A stretch of 64,000 bases of DNA from Ursus arctos (taxonomy: Eukaryota; Chordata; Mammalia; Carnivora; Ursidae). Within the stretch, counting starts at the first letter, position 1, and each line of letters starts with the position of its first letter. Of the stretch, positions 23,261 to 34,338 are shown in pieces. The notes below the pieces were generated by a model. That model saw only the letters and a list, made by a program, of their open reading frames with translations, was not told the DNA's origin and did no database searches. The position numbers and the translations under genes are program-made. The stretch spans positions 8,604,001 to 8,668,000 of the forward strand of contig NW_026622997.1 of the NCBI RefSeq assembly GCF_023065955.2, read 5' to 3'.

Positions 23261-23270
23261 ATATATTAAA
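23060..23270 (+). mobile_element. CAN-SINE with long AAAT-repeat tail, forward
   Basis: Head GGGACGCCTGGGTGGCTCAG, GGTTAAGTGTCTGCCTTCC, GAGCCACACATCAGGCTCC, a CT-rich body and a tail of about ten AAAT units (23224-23263). Target duplication AAGTGTTGTGGA (23048-23059) and AAGTATTGTGGA (from 23271). The tail length makes it a good polymorphic marker candidate. Confidence 0.95.
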
Positions 23271-23789
23271 AAGTATTGTGGACTGTGTCTCCCACTTACA
23301 AAGCAGCCTATGTAAAAAGGAACGAACCCAGAGAGGTGATGGTTTACACTGGGTGCAGCCCGGCAGGAGCGGGTAAGGTGATGCAGGGACCCAGCTGCTA
23401 CTGAAAGCAGAACTGTGTTCGCGGCGTTCTGGGAACATGTATGCATCTTTGTGTTCTGCATAAGGAGAGGAAAGGGACTTCCTGCATGAGCCCTATGGCC
23501 CGAGGCTTAAAGAGAAAGTCTTTTTCCTGTTTCCAAAGGGAAAGAAAAAAAACATCTATCAAGCAAATGATTCAAGGTTCAACTCCCACACACTCACTGG
23601 GTAAACTGCAGGATGGTGCTTTATATGCAGTACTGGGCAGGGATCCCGAGCCACTTTGAGCTACTTACTAAGCACCCAGACTCTAGAGGCAACAAACAGT
23701 CCTGTAAATAACAACATGTCAATGAGTTACTGTCATCTATGTCATCCATGGGTTTTGGAAAATGACTTCCACTTACATTAGCATTTTCT

Positions 23790-24010
23790 TAAATTTTTTA
23801 ATTTTTATTTATTTTATTTTTTAGGATTTTTTATTTATTTGAGAGGGAGAGAGAGAGAGAGAGAGAGCGCACATGCAAGAGCAGGGGGAGGGACAAGCAG
23901 ACTCCCCGCTGAGCAGGGAGTCGGAGGCCGTGCTCATGGATCCCAAGATGCTGGGATCGTGACCTGAGCAGAAGGCAGACGCTTCACCGACTGAGAAACC
24001 CAGGCGTCCC
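23790..24010 (-). mobile_element. CAN-SINE, reverse
   Basis: T-rich tail, a GAGAGAGAGA block, ACAAGCAGACTCCCCGCTGA, GGATCGTGACCTGAGCAGAAG and CCAGGCGTCCC end. Target duplication ACATTAGCATTTTCT (23775-23789) and ACATTAGCACTTTCT (24011-24025). Confidence 0.95.
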
Positions 24011-25900
24011 ACATTAGCACTTTCTAAAATGTCTTGACCCACCAAGAAAAAGGTGTGAAACTGCTCATTACCACCACGTTGAGTTCAGCAATAATAGGAA
24101 GATGCTGTTTTGCTGTACCATGTTGCGGAACGTGGTCCCCTTTGACCCTGCTCAGCTAGATCTGTGCTCCTGGGCACAAATCCTGAGTGCAGAGTATGTC
24201 CCTGCCCGCATGACGCCATCTTCTGCGAGGAGCCTGTGGTTCCTCGAGCCAATGAAGCCCCAGAACAAGCAGGGCCAGGGCAGCTATGCGAGTCAGAGCA
24301 GGGGCATTTGTGGAGTTTCTCCTCCGTGTTGAGGAAGGGTCCTTCTGTCTCTGCCTAGGAGACTGCAGAGCAGACTGCTGCTGCGTTTGAGATATGGCTT
24401 CTTGCTTCTTCCTGGCTAAGCAGTTGGAGGAAAACCAACTATTTCTTCCTTTCAGAGCAGTGTGTGTTTTCTGGGAAATATGGAGCACCGTTCCTGCCAA
24501 CTGTTCTGGAAATCCGACCCACTGCAATGCTCATGGATGTGCGGACGTGCCCCTCGGAACACGGTCATGCTGCTGCTTCATAAAGTAGAACAGGTCTACC
24601 TTGAATCTTGCCCTCCCACCACAGGCAGGCCAAAACTTTAAAAATCGACTTTTGGACCAGGTTTGCAAAAAGGGCAGCTCTTCGGAACATCCACGTTTCA
24701 CCCACATGAATTTAATATGCCTCCCCAAGACAGCAGAACTCTTCCCTCCTTCAGTGAATGATAGAAGAAGCAAATGAATGATGGGAAGCATGTTGACTTC
24801 CTAAATTCTTATCTGGGCCACCGTGGAGGGACTCAGGTGTTTATATTTTCACAGTCCCTCCCTGACGGACAACATGGGCTTGAAGACAAGCACTTTCTCA
24901 ACACTGGGGCCCAGTGCCTGGGTCCACAGCAAGCAGGAGCTGGGCTTCCATGACCCGGGACTTCCATGGCCAGCTGCTGAAAGAACTGCAGGGCACACTG
25001 GAGCAGGTGTCAGGTGACCTCAGACAACCACCTGTCCCTCGCTTGTGGTCCCTGCTCTGCAGATCAGGTCAGATGCTTCAGTCCAGGTTGAATCTTCAGA
25101 GGGACACAGAGGGTCCGCAATGATGACGTCTGGTCCAGTGGGCAAGTCTGCCCGCTACTAGAAAGAAAATGCCCTCAGGATCAGCTGATCACAGAGTCCA
25201 GAGCACAGTTTACTCTTTGTCTTATCCCACCTAGTTGGCATCCATTCCACAGGGATTTGTGTTTAGAGGTCCCTTCTCTTGCTACTCTTACTCTCTCTCT
25301 TTCCTTTGCCTACATTCTCCTGGGCTTTTCTGCCCCCACAGTTCTCCTGAAGAGTCCTGGCTCCACAGCAAGGTCCTGGAGGTTGCTTTGAATATGATCT
25401 TCAAATTTCTCCTCACAGGAGACCATCAGGAGGAGCATAGAATGTGTTCCTGCTATAGTGATGCCTCTTATAGCAAAAGTCCTTTGGGGATCAGAGTAAC
25501 ACATTTCTGTCTCAACTCCATCTTACCATGTACCTCCTCTCCCGCTAGATGCAAAGAGGAGGGAAAAACCAATCTCACCACTTGGCATTTCTCCTTAAAC
25601 ATTTCTTGTAATTGTAGCATCAGACTTTGTCCCCTTTCAAGCACTGGCAAATCATTTTTTTGAGGCAGGGCCCCCCTTCTTAAGTCTACAGAATCCTAAA
25701 ATATGAATGCTGCCAAATTCACCTCTCCTGGTGGCCCATTGCCAAGGAAAAACAGGGTCTATTTTTATTTAGAAGTCTTTAAAAATAGTGTAGGAGGTGG
25801 GAGGGTGGACGAAGTGACCTCTGAAGTCCAGCCTAGGCTCAGGAAATTCTGACAAATTTGGAAATGTAGGTTTTAAGAGACTTGGGTGAGGGGGAGCTTC
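24011..25900. other. long unique stretch
   Basis: No repeat is assigned. Overlapping frames at 24.1-24.6 kb on both strands (up to 123 codons) and a 142-codon plus frame at 25235-25663 have no recognisable domain. A weaker CTCF-like word lies at 24212-24227 (minus). Confidence 0.4.
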
Positions 25901-26234
25901 ACACAATGAGGCCCTTTTTAGCATGTGCTGCTGCAGTCTGATGAGCTGAATTAATCACTGTTCTTCACAATCAACTAAGGAAAATGGCCTTTCCTTCAAA
26001 AACCAGCTGTCAGCAATGACTATAAATTGGTTCATTTTACATGGAAAGATGCCCTGTGATAGGTTGTCAGCTAAATGAATGCTTACTTTGATGTAATTTA
26101 AAACAGAGTGTTAGAAGTGACAATATATGAATAGAACAAGACAGGGTAATAAACAGCAATTTCTTCAGTCCCACTAAGGCACCACGAAGAACACCCAAAG
26201 GGTAAATTTTTAAGCTGACAAGTAAAAATCACAA
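25900..26234. promoter_or_regulatory. candidate conserved non-coding block
   Basis: Repeat-free sequence with GAGCTGAATTAATCACTG near 25944, CCAGCTGTCAGCAATGAC near 26003 and ATAGGTTGTCAGCTAAATGA near 26060, words resembling homeodomain and TALE (TGTCAG/TGACAG) sites. No open frame of note. Confidence 0.25.
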
Positions 26235-26310
26235 TCCCAACAATGATGCCTAATGTTTATTGAGCACTTGCTATGTACTAAATGCATTATTTGCCTCATC
26301 TTATCTACCA
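26235..26310 (-). mobile_element. MIR 3' end, reverse (short)
   Basis: GCCTAATGTTTATTGAGCAC, TTGCTATGTACTAAATGC and ATTTGCCTCATCTTATCTAC follow the reverse MIR terminus. Confidence 0.5.
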
Positions 26311-26428
26311 TTAAAATATATCCAAGAAGGACTGTTTGCTATTGAGAACTGCCAGGGCTTTATCAAAATCACAGGCCCATGTCAATGATCTAAAGGCATC
26401 GATTAAAAGAGATTGCCAAACAAACAGG

Positions 26429-26431
26429 TAA

Positions 26432-26466
<35 letters not shown>

Positions 26467-26469
26467 ATA
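26429..26469. repeat. (AAAT)n microsatellite
   Basis: About ten uninterrupted AAAT units inside the L1-A ORF2 sequence. They do not lie in a SINE tail, so they probably expanded from an A-rich L1 segment or a lost insertion. Confidence 0.9.
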
Positions 26470-26540
26470 GTAACAGAGATCGCCAAAGTGGATCAAAACA
26501 CATGATCCAACTATATTTTGTCCGCAAGAAACCTACTTTA

Positions 26541-27067
26541 TTATTTTTTTCATTCAAGATTTTAAGTTAGTTCATATTATAGTGCAGTATTAGTTTCAGG
26601 GGTAAAATTTAGTGATTCATCAGTTGCATCTAACACCAGTGCTCATTCCATCAAGTGCCCTCCTCAATGTCTATCACCCAATTATGCCTTCCCTCCACCC
26701 GCCGCCCCTCCAGCAACCTGTGGTTTGTTCCCTCTAGGTAAGAATCTCTTATAGTTTGTCTCTCTTTCTATCTTTATCTTATTTTATTTTTCCTTCTCTT
26801 CTCCTACGTTCATCTGTTTTGTTTCTTAAATTCCACATATGAGTGAAATCATATGATATTTATCTTTCTCTGACTGACTTATTTTGCTTAGGATAATACC
26901 CTCTAGTTCCAACCATGTCATTGCAAATGGCAAGATTTCATTCTTTTTGATGGCTGAATAAAATTCCATTATGGATACAAAGATATAGATATAGATATGC
27001 CACATGTTCTTTATCCACTCATCAGTTGATGGACATTTGGGCTTTTTCCATGTTTTGGCTACTGTGG
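26541..27067 (-). mobile_element. LINE-1 3' end inserted in L1-A, reverse
   Basis: T-rich start, then reverse 3' UTR (TAGTGATTCATCAGTTGCAT; CTCCAGCAACCTGTGGTTTG) and late ORF2 (CATATGAGTGAAATCATATG; GATGGCTGAATAAAATTCCA), stopping at TTTGGCTACTGTGG. Target duplication AACCTACTTTA before and AACCCACTTTA at 27068-27078. An 82-codon minus frame is the ORF2 C-terminal remnant. Confidence 0.9.
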
Positions 27068-27969
27068 AACCCACTTTAAATATAAAGATACATGTAGATT
27101 TAAAATAAATGAATGGAGAAGATATACCATGCTAACACTCATCAAAAGAGAGCAGGAGTAGCTATCTGATTTCAGACAAAACAGATTTCAAAGTAAGGAA
27201 AGTAATCAGGAATGAAGAAAAGCATTACATAATGATAAGGAGTCCAATTGTCCAGAAAATCATAACAATTACTAATGTGTATGTGCCTAACAAACTATGT
27301 GACGCAAAAACTGGTAGAACTGCAAGGAGAAATAGATAAATCCACTATGATAGTTGGAATCTTTAACACCCTTCTCTCAGAAATGGACAGATCCAGCGAA
27401 CAGGAGATCAGAAAGGACACAATTGAACTTTACAACACCATCAGTTAACTAGATATAATTGATATTTACTGACTACTTTATCCAATAACAGGAGAACACA
27501 CACTTTTCTCAAGTTCACATGGAACATTCATCAAGACAAACCACATTCTGAGCCATAAAACACACCTTAATAATTTTAGAAAAGTAGAAATAATACAATG
27601 GCTGCTCTCAGAACACAGTGGAATTAAACTAGAAATCTATAACAGAGAGCTGGAAAACCCCCAAATATGTGCAGGTTAAAAAGCATATTTCTAAATAACA
27701 CATGAGTCAAAGAAGAAATCTCAAGGCAAATTTTAAAATATTTTGAACTAAATGACAGTGCAAACACGATATATCAAAATTTGTAGGATGCAGTGAAAAC
27801 AGTACTTAGAGGGAAATTTATAGCACCAAATTGTATATTTTTAAAAAGAAGAAAGATCTAAACTCAACAATATAAATTTCTACCTCAGGAAACTAGAAAA
27901 AGAAGAGAAAATAAAATCCAAATTGAACAGAAAAAAAGAAATTATAAAAATTACAGCAGAAATCAATGA

Positions 27970-28440
27970 TATTTTTTCTTTTTTTTTAATTTTATTTTAA
28001 TTCTAGTATGTTAACATCCAGTGTTATATTAGTTTCAGGTGTACAATATAGTGATTCAACACTTTCATACATCACCAGGTGCTCATCATGACAAGTGCAC
28101 TCCCTAATCCCCATCACTTGTTTCACCATCCCCCCACCCACCTCCCCTCTGTCTCTCTCTCTCTCTCTTCCTCCTCTCTCTCTCCCTCTCTCTTCTTTTC
28201 TCATTTGTTTTGTTTCTTAAATTCCATATGTGAGTGAAATCATATGCTATTTGTCTTTCTCTAACTGACTTATTTCACTTAACATTATACTCTCTAGCTC
28301 TATCCATGTCATTGTAAATGGCAAGATCTCATTCTTTTTTACAGCTGAATAATATACAATTGCATAAATGTACCACAACTTCTTTATCCATTCATCTGTC
28401 TATGGACACTTGGGCTACTTTCATAATTAATCTATTGTAA
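27970..28440 (-). mobile_element. second LINE-1 3' end inserted in L1-A, reverse
   Basis: A T-rich start is followed by TATATTAGTTTCAGGTGTAC, ACCAGGTGCTCATCATGAC, a CT-rich tract (28148-28200, complement of the L1 3' UTR polypurine tract) and GTGAGTGAAATCATATGC. It stops near TCTATTGTAAATAG. L1-A resumes with GAGAAAATTAACACAAC. This 3' UTR variant differs from the 26.5 kb copy, so they are different subfamilies or ages. Confidence 0.85.
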
Positions 28441-28502
28441 ATAGAGAAAATTAACACAACAAAAAGCTGGGTCTTTGAGAACATTAATAAAATTGATAAT
28501 TT

Positions 28503-28805
28503 TAGCCAGTCTAACTAAAATAAATAAATAAATAAAAATAAGAAAAAGGATGCAAACTACTAATATCAGAAATGAAAGAGGAGCATCACTACAGATCCCA
28601 TGGAAATTAAAAGGATAATAAAGTAGGGGCACCTGGGTGGCTCAGTCTAACTAAAATAAATAATAGCCAGTCTAACTAAAATAAATAAATAAATAAAAAT
28701 AAGAAAAAGGATGCAAACTACTAATATCAGAAATGAAAGAGGAGCATCACTACAGATCCCATGGAAATTAAAAGGATAATAAAGTAGGGGCACCTGGGTG
28801 GCTCA
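28503..28805. repeat. perfect 142-bp tandem duplication with 19-bp linker
   Basis: Bases 28503-28644 and 28664-28805 are identical as far as I can read. Each unit holds L1-A ORF2 sequence, the SINE's target site and the first 17 or so bases of the SINE head. The 19-bp linker (28645-28663) repeats a piece of the unit's own start (GTCTAACTAAAATAAATAA). The first SINE head is therefore an orphan ending in GGTGGCTCA. The arrangement fits replication slippage with two template switches at CAGT microhomology after the SINE inserted. Confidence 0.95.
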
Positions 28806-28971
28806 ATTGGTTAAGCATCTGCCTTCAGCTCAGGTCATGATCCTGGAGTCCCAGGAATGAGTCCTGGGTCCCTGTTCAGCAAGAAGTCTGCTTCTCCCTC
28901 TGCCTCTCACCCCACTCGTGCTCTCTCCCTTGGTCTCTCTCTCAAATAAACAAATAAAATATTTTAAAAAC
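28785..28971 (+). mobile_element. CAN-SINE, forward, with duplicated head
   Basis: GGGGCACCTGGGTGGCTCAA head, CAGCTCAGGTCATGATCCTG, AAGTCTGCTTCTCCCTCTG body, AAATAAACAAATAAAATATT tail. Target duplication AGGATAATAAAG at 28773-28784 and 28972-28983, with a third copy of the site in the upstream duplicated unit. Confidence 0.95.
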
Positions 28972-31231
28972 AGGATAATAAAGGAATACTATGAACAACT
29001 TTATGCTCACAATTTTAATAACCTAGAAAAAGGGGCCAATTCCTCGAAAGACACAATCTGCCAAAACGCACACAAAAATAGTCTATCTGAATAGGCCTTT
29101 AGCCATTAAAGAGTAAATGGCATTCCCAAACAGAAAGCAACAAACCCAGATAGGTTCACTGGTGAATTCTACCAAACATTTAAGGAAGAAATTATATCGA
29201 TTCTCTGCAATCTCTTTCAGAGGTTAGAAGTAGAGGGAATACCTCCTAGCTGATTCTATGAGGCCAAAATTACACTAGTACGAAAAATAGACAGACATTA
29301 GAAGAAAGGAAAACTATAGCAAAAATCCTCAATAAAATATTAGCAAATAGGATCCAACAATGTATAAAAAGAACTATACACCATGATCAAGTGAGATTTA
29401 CCCAGGTACACAAAGCTGGTTTAACAGTCAAAAATAAATTAATATAATTTACCATTAACAGAATGAAAAAAATTACATGATCATATCATAGATGCAGAAA
29501 AAACATTTGATAAAACCCAACATCTGCAGGTAACATCATATTTAATGGTAAGAAATTTGAAGCTTTCTCACTAAGATACAAGGCAAGAATGTCCCCTCTC
29601 ACTACTCCTTTTCAACATTGCACTGGAAGTCCTTGCTAATGCAATAAGGAAAGAAAAGGTACACAGATTGGGAAAGAAAGACATAAGGCTATCTTTGTTC
29701 ATAGATGACATGATCATCTATGTAGAACTGACTAAAAAACCCTGTTGGAACTAAGGATACAAAGTTGATATACAAAATTCAATTGCTTTTTATATACTGG
29801 TAATGAGCAAGTGGCATTTGAAATTAAAAGCACAAACCATTTACATTAGCACCCCCAAAATGAAATACTTATGTATAAATCTAACAAAATATGTAAAAAA
29901 CCTATATGAAGAAAACTACAAAATTCTGATGAATGAAATCAAAGAACTAAATGAACAGAGAGATATTCCATGTTCAAGAATAGAGAGACTCAATATTGTC
30001 AAGATGTCAGTTCTTCCCAACATGATCTGTAGATTCAATGCAATTCCAATAAAAATCCTAGAAAGTTATTTTATGGATAGCAACAGATTCTAAAGTTTTT
30101 ATGAGAGGTCTGGTAGGAAGATGGCAGTGGAGTAGGAGAACCATAGGCTCCCCTTCCCCCAGGAATACAATGAGAAAACTAATCATCCTAAATACCCCAG
30201 AAATAGACCTGAAGTCTGGCATCACAAACTCCACAACTAATGGGAGAGAAGAGGCCACATCAAGAGAGGTAGTAAGTGCAGACATGTGGTTTGGGGGTGC
30301 TACAGAGGGGAGGGAGCCGTGGTCATAAAGATGGGCACGTGAGAGAGAAGCACACAGGAGAATGCGCAAGGGGAACGTCTCCCCAAAATTATTGGCTTGG
30401 AAAATGAGAGGGGCTGAATCTCATAAGTTCTTGCAACCACCAAGTCTTAAAGCCTGGAGTTTTAAAGGTCAACAGGCTTGGCTGGAATAGAACCTAGGGA
30501 GCACTGCATTGCTCCTGGAGAGAAGGTAGGCAAACAACCCGGGGAGTTGTGGGGAAGACAGCATGGAAACAGTGATCTGAAGAACACCTGAAGCACACAG
30601 AGAGGAGATTAGTTGTTTTTCTCAGGGCACATCTCTGAGAGCATTCGCAGAAATGCCTCTCTGGGAACAAAGGAGCTGACCCAAGCCATTTCTATCCCCA
30701 CAACTTGACATAAACACAGATCTACCTGTGGGAAGTAGTGCACCACTAACACTGGCTGCCTAACTGCTTACAACAAGTCCTACCCCCTGCACTCTGACAG
30801 GACGGCCTTTGTCAGTCAAGCTTGGTCCCTATGATGGGCCATTCCCCCAGAAAACCAGCACAAACCCCTGTTCACACCATGTCTCCAGACCAGAGAGTTC
30901 TACAGGGCCTCAGTTCTGGTGGAGGTAGGGTCAGGTCTCATTTTACAAGCAGATCAGAGCATACTTGGTTAAAACTCCCATGTTCAGACAAGACACCAAA
31001 CATTGCCCACTGCAAGCAAGAAGAGCCTCTGTAGATGACTGGCCTGAAGGATAGAACAGCCAAAACACAACTGCAGATTATATACAGCACACAACAGAGA
31101 TAATCCCTGGAGCACCAGGCCCTGGGCACTACAAGACCTCTTCTTCATAAGGCCATTACTTTCATGGAGCAGGAGACATAATTGGCTTTTCTAACACACA
31201 GAAGAAGGCAGAGACTTAGACAAATGCAAAG

Positions 31232-32106
31232 ATGGAGGAATTTATCCCAAATGAAAGAACAAGATAAGACCACAGCCATATCTAAGTGAAACAGATATAA
31301 GTAACATGCCTGATGGAAAATTTAAAGCAACAATCAAAAGGATACTCACTGGGCTTGAGAAAAGAGTAGAAGACATCAATGAGACCCTAACCACAGAGAT
31401 AAAAGAGTTAAAAAATAATCAATCAGAGATGAAGAGTGCAGTAAATGAGATTGGAAACAGACATGATATGATGAATGGCAGGTTAGAAGAAGCAAAGGAA
31501 TGAATTAGTGACATAGAAGACAAAATAATGGAAAGTAATGCAGCTGAACAAAAGAGAGAAAGAAGAATTGTACAACATGAGAATAGACTTAGGAAAATCA
31601 GTGACTCCATCAAATGTAATAACATTCATATTATTGGAGTCACAAAAGAAGAGAGAAGAAAAGAGGCAGAACATTTATTTTAAGAAATAGCGGAAAACTT
31701 CCCTAACCTGGGGAAGGACCCAGACATCCAGATCCAGGAGGCACAGAGAATGCCCATCAAAATCAACAAAAGCAGGCCAACACCAATATGTATTGTAATT
31801 AAATTTGTAAAATATAGTGATGAAGAAAAAATTAAAAATAGCAAGACAAAAGAAGTCCCTAAATTACAAAGAAAGACCTGTAAGGCTACTGTAGATTTTG
31901 CCACAGAAACTTGGCAAGCCAGAAGAAAATGGCATGATATACTGAAAATGCTGAATGGGAAAAATTTGCAGCCAAGAATACTCTATCCAGCAAGGCTATC
32001 ATTCAGAATAGAAGGAGAGATAAAGAGTTTCCCAGACAAACAAAAACTAAAGGAGATCATGACCACTAAACCAACCCTGCAAGAAATGTTAAAAGGGACA
32101 CTTTGA
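31232..32106 (+). pseudogene. LINE-1 ORF1 protein, broken
   Basis: ORF1 encodes the L1 RNA-binding trimer chaperone. The remnant shows a coiled-coil-like segment (LEKRVEDINETLTTEIKELK region, within 31306-31503). A stop (TGA at 31501) and a second stop (TAA at 31681) follow in the same frame, then the C-terminal domain at 31750-32106 (KFVKYSDEEKI; KNLQPRILYPARLSFRIEGE). The middle RRM keeps a recognisable IIGVTKEERRKEAE stretch. It cannot make full-length protein. Confidence 0.85.
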
Positions 32107-32226
32107 ATGGGAAGGAAACACCAAAAGTGACAAAGACAGGAAAGGATCAAGGAAAATCTCCAGAAACAATGACAAAATAAGTAATAAAATGAGACTGCAT
32201 ACATATCTATCAATAATTATTTTGAG

Positions 32227-32442
32227 GGGTGCCTGGTTGCCTCAGTTGGTTAAGCATCCAACTCTTGGATTCGGCTCAGGTCATGATCTCGGGGTCTTGA
32301 GATAGAGACCCACGTCAGGCTCTGCAATCAGTTTGGAGTCTGCTGGAGATTCTCTCTCTCCCTCTCCTTTTGCCCCTCCCCCCCCACACACACTCTCTCT
32401 AAAGAAAAACAGACACATAAATCTTTTTTAAAAATTATTATT
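32227..32442 (+). mobile_element. CAN-SINE in L1-B, forward
   Basis: Head GGTGCCTGGTTGCCTCAGTT, GGTTAAGCATCCAACTCTTG, TTCGGCTCAGGTCATGATC, AGTCTGCTGGAGATTCTCTC and an A-rich/ATT tail. Target duplication ATTATTTTGAG at 32216-32226 and 32443-32453. The CCAACTCTTG box marks an older subfamily than the 32.6 kb copy. Confidence 0.95.
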
Positions 32443-32552
32443 ATTATTTTGAGTGTAAATGGACTAAGCACTCCAATAAAAAGATATGGGGTGTTAGAAT
32501 GGATTAAAAAAATAAGATCCATCTATATACTGCCTACAAGAGACTCATTTTA

Positions 32553-32759
32553 TTTTATTTTATTTTTTTAAAGATCTTATTTATTTATTCGACAGAGACA
32601 GAGACAGCCAGCGAGAGAGGGAACACAAGCAGGGGGAAGTGGGAGAGGAAGAAGCAGGCTCCTAGCGGAGGAGCCTGATGTGGGGCTCGATCCCATAATG
32701 CTGGGATCACGCCCTGAGCCAAAGGCAGACGCTTAACCGCTGTGCCACCCAGGCGCCCC
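32553..32759 (-). mobile_element. CAN-SINE, arctoid young-type, in L1-B, reverse
   Basis: TTTATTTTATTTT tail, AAAGATCTTATTTATTTATT, CAGCCAGCGAGAGAGGGAAC, AGAAGCAGGCTCCTAGCGGA and CGCTGTGCCACCCAGGCGCC end. A perfect 15-bp target duplication AAGAGACTCATTTTA lies at 32538-32552 and 32760-32774, so this is one of the youngest insertions here. Confidence 0.97.
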
Positions 32760-33087
32760 AAGAGACTCATTTTAGACCTAAAGACACCTGCAGTTTGAAA
32801 GTGAGGAAATGGAGAAATATTTATCATCCAAATGGATGTCAAAGTATGGAGTAGCAGTATTTATATAGGACAAACTAGACTTTAAAACAAAGACTGTAAC
32901 AAGTGACAAAGAAGGGTACTATATAATCATAAAGGGGACAATCCAACAAAATAATATAAAAATTATAAATATTTATGCGCTAAATATCAGAGCACCCAAA
33001 TATATAAAACAATCAATAACAAACATAAAGGAAATAATTGAAAATTTTACAATAATAGTAGGGGACTTTATCACCCCACTTACATCA

Positions 33088-33414
33088 GTGGACAGATCAT
33101 CTAAGCACAAGATCAACAAGGAAACAATGGCTTTGAATGACACACTGGACCAGATGGACTTAATAGATATATTCAGAGCATTCCACCCAAAAATAGCAGA
33201 ATACACATCCTTTTCAAGTGCACATGGGACATTCTCCAGAATAGATGACATAATAGGCCACAAAACAGGCCTCAACAAATACAAAAAGATTGAGGTTATA
33301 CCATGCATCTTTTCTGACCACAATACTATGAAACTAGAAGTCAACCACAAGCAAAAATTTGGAAAGATCACAAATACATGGAGGTTAAAGAATATCCTAC
33401 TAAAGAATGAATGA
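33088..33414 (+). pseudogene. LINE-1 ORF2 endonuclease fragment
   Basis: An open 108-codon piece of the apurinic-type endonuclease that nicks target DNA. Visible motifs are SSAHGTFSRIDDIIGHK (around residues 42-58) and SDHN (around residue 78), which includes the conserved C-terminal SDH site. Upstream, the AGDF-equivalent reads VGDFITPL just before the frame. It stops at 33412 before the linker. Confidence 0.85.
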
Positions 33415-34338
33415 GTCAACCAGTAAATCAAAGAACAAATAAAAACTAAAAGGAAACAAATGAAAATGAAAATACAACAGTCCAAAACCTTTGGGATGCA
33501 GCAAAAATCATCCTAAGAAGTAAGCATATAGCAATACAGGGCACCTCAAGAAGTAAGAAAAGTCTCAAATAAACAACCTAACATTATACCTAGAGGAATT
33601 AGAAAAAGAACAACAAGTGAAACCTAAAGCCAGCAGAAGGAAGGAAATAATAAATACTAGAGCAGAAATAAATGATATAGATACTAAAAAATGATAAAAT
33701 ATATCAATGAAACCATATCACTCACCATGATCAAGTGGGATTTATTCCTGGGTTGCAAGTGTGATTTCTTTGAAAGAAAGGAATAAAATTGATGACCCTC
33801 CAGCCAGACTTATCAAAGAGAAAAAAGACCCAAAAATGTAATCATGAATGGGAGAAGAGAAATAACAACCAACAAAACAGAAATACAAAGGATTATAAGA
33901 GAGTATTATAAAAATCCATCTGCCAACAAAGTGAACAACCCAGAAGAAATGGAGCAACCTAGAATAAATTCATAGAACCATATAACCTACCAAAATGGAA
34001 ACAGGAAGAAATAGAAAACTTGAACAGACTAAGAACCAGCAAAGAAATTGAGTCAGTAATCAAAAAACTCCCAGCAAACAAAAATCCAGGGCCTGATGAT
34101 TTCACAGGCAAATTCTACAAAACATTAAGGAAGAGTTCGTACCTATACTTTTCAAACTGTTCCAAAAACTAGAAAAGGAAGGAAAACTTCCAAGTTCATT
34201 TTATGAGGCCAGCATTACCCTGATACCAAAACGACTATAAAAGAAAAGTACAGGCCAATATCCCTGATGAACATGGATGCAAAAATCCCCAACAAAATAC
34301 TTGCAAAGTGAATCCAACAATACATTTTAATTCACCAC

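Larger units (their letters stand above)
26375..30094 (+). mobile_element. L1-A: old LINE-1 ORF2 body, forward, heavily interrupted
   Basis: ORF2-type sequence runs from the end of the endonuclease region (GATTGCC...CATGATCCAACTATATT near 26503) through the linker (27079-27969), the reverse-transcriptase region (TCACTGGTGAATTCTACC near 29157; CATGATCAAGTGAGATTTAC at 29382-29401; TCTTTGTTCATAGATGACAT at 29693-29712) to ATCCTAGAAAGTTATTTTATGG near 30055. It is interrupted by minus L1 3' ends at 26541-27067 and 27970-28440, by a SINE at 28785-28971 and by a local tandem duplication. Every frame has stops; the longest open piece is 96 codons at 29803-30093. It ends where L1-B begins. Confidence 0.85.
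30095..34338 (+). mobile_element. L1-B: LINE-1 with 5' UTR, ORF1 and partial ORF2, forward
   Basis: It starts with the carnivore L1 5' end (TAGGAAGATGGCAGTGGAG near 30115). About 1.1 kb of 5' UTR follows, then a broken ORF1 (31232-32106), a short spacer and ORF2, which stops abruptly in the reverse-transcriptase region at AATACATTTTAATTCACCAC (34319-34338). Two SINEs lie in early ORF2 (32227-32442, 32553-32759). The endonuclease remnant at 33088-33414 is the longest ORF2 open piece. A SINE and an inverted ORF2 segment follow, with no 3' UTR or tail. Confidence 0.88.

Noticed and set aside
23224..23263. Regular short repeats as possible CRISPR array
   Set aside because: AAAT units are SINE-tail microsatellites with no spacers; the organism is a mammal.
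25235..25663. 142-codon plus frame in unique DNA
   Set aside because: No domain or signal features; the minus strand is also partly open; Ser/Cys/Leu-rich composition is typical of CT-rich non-coding DNA.
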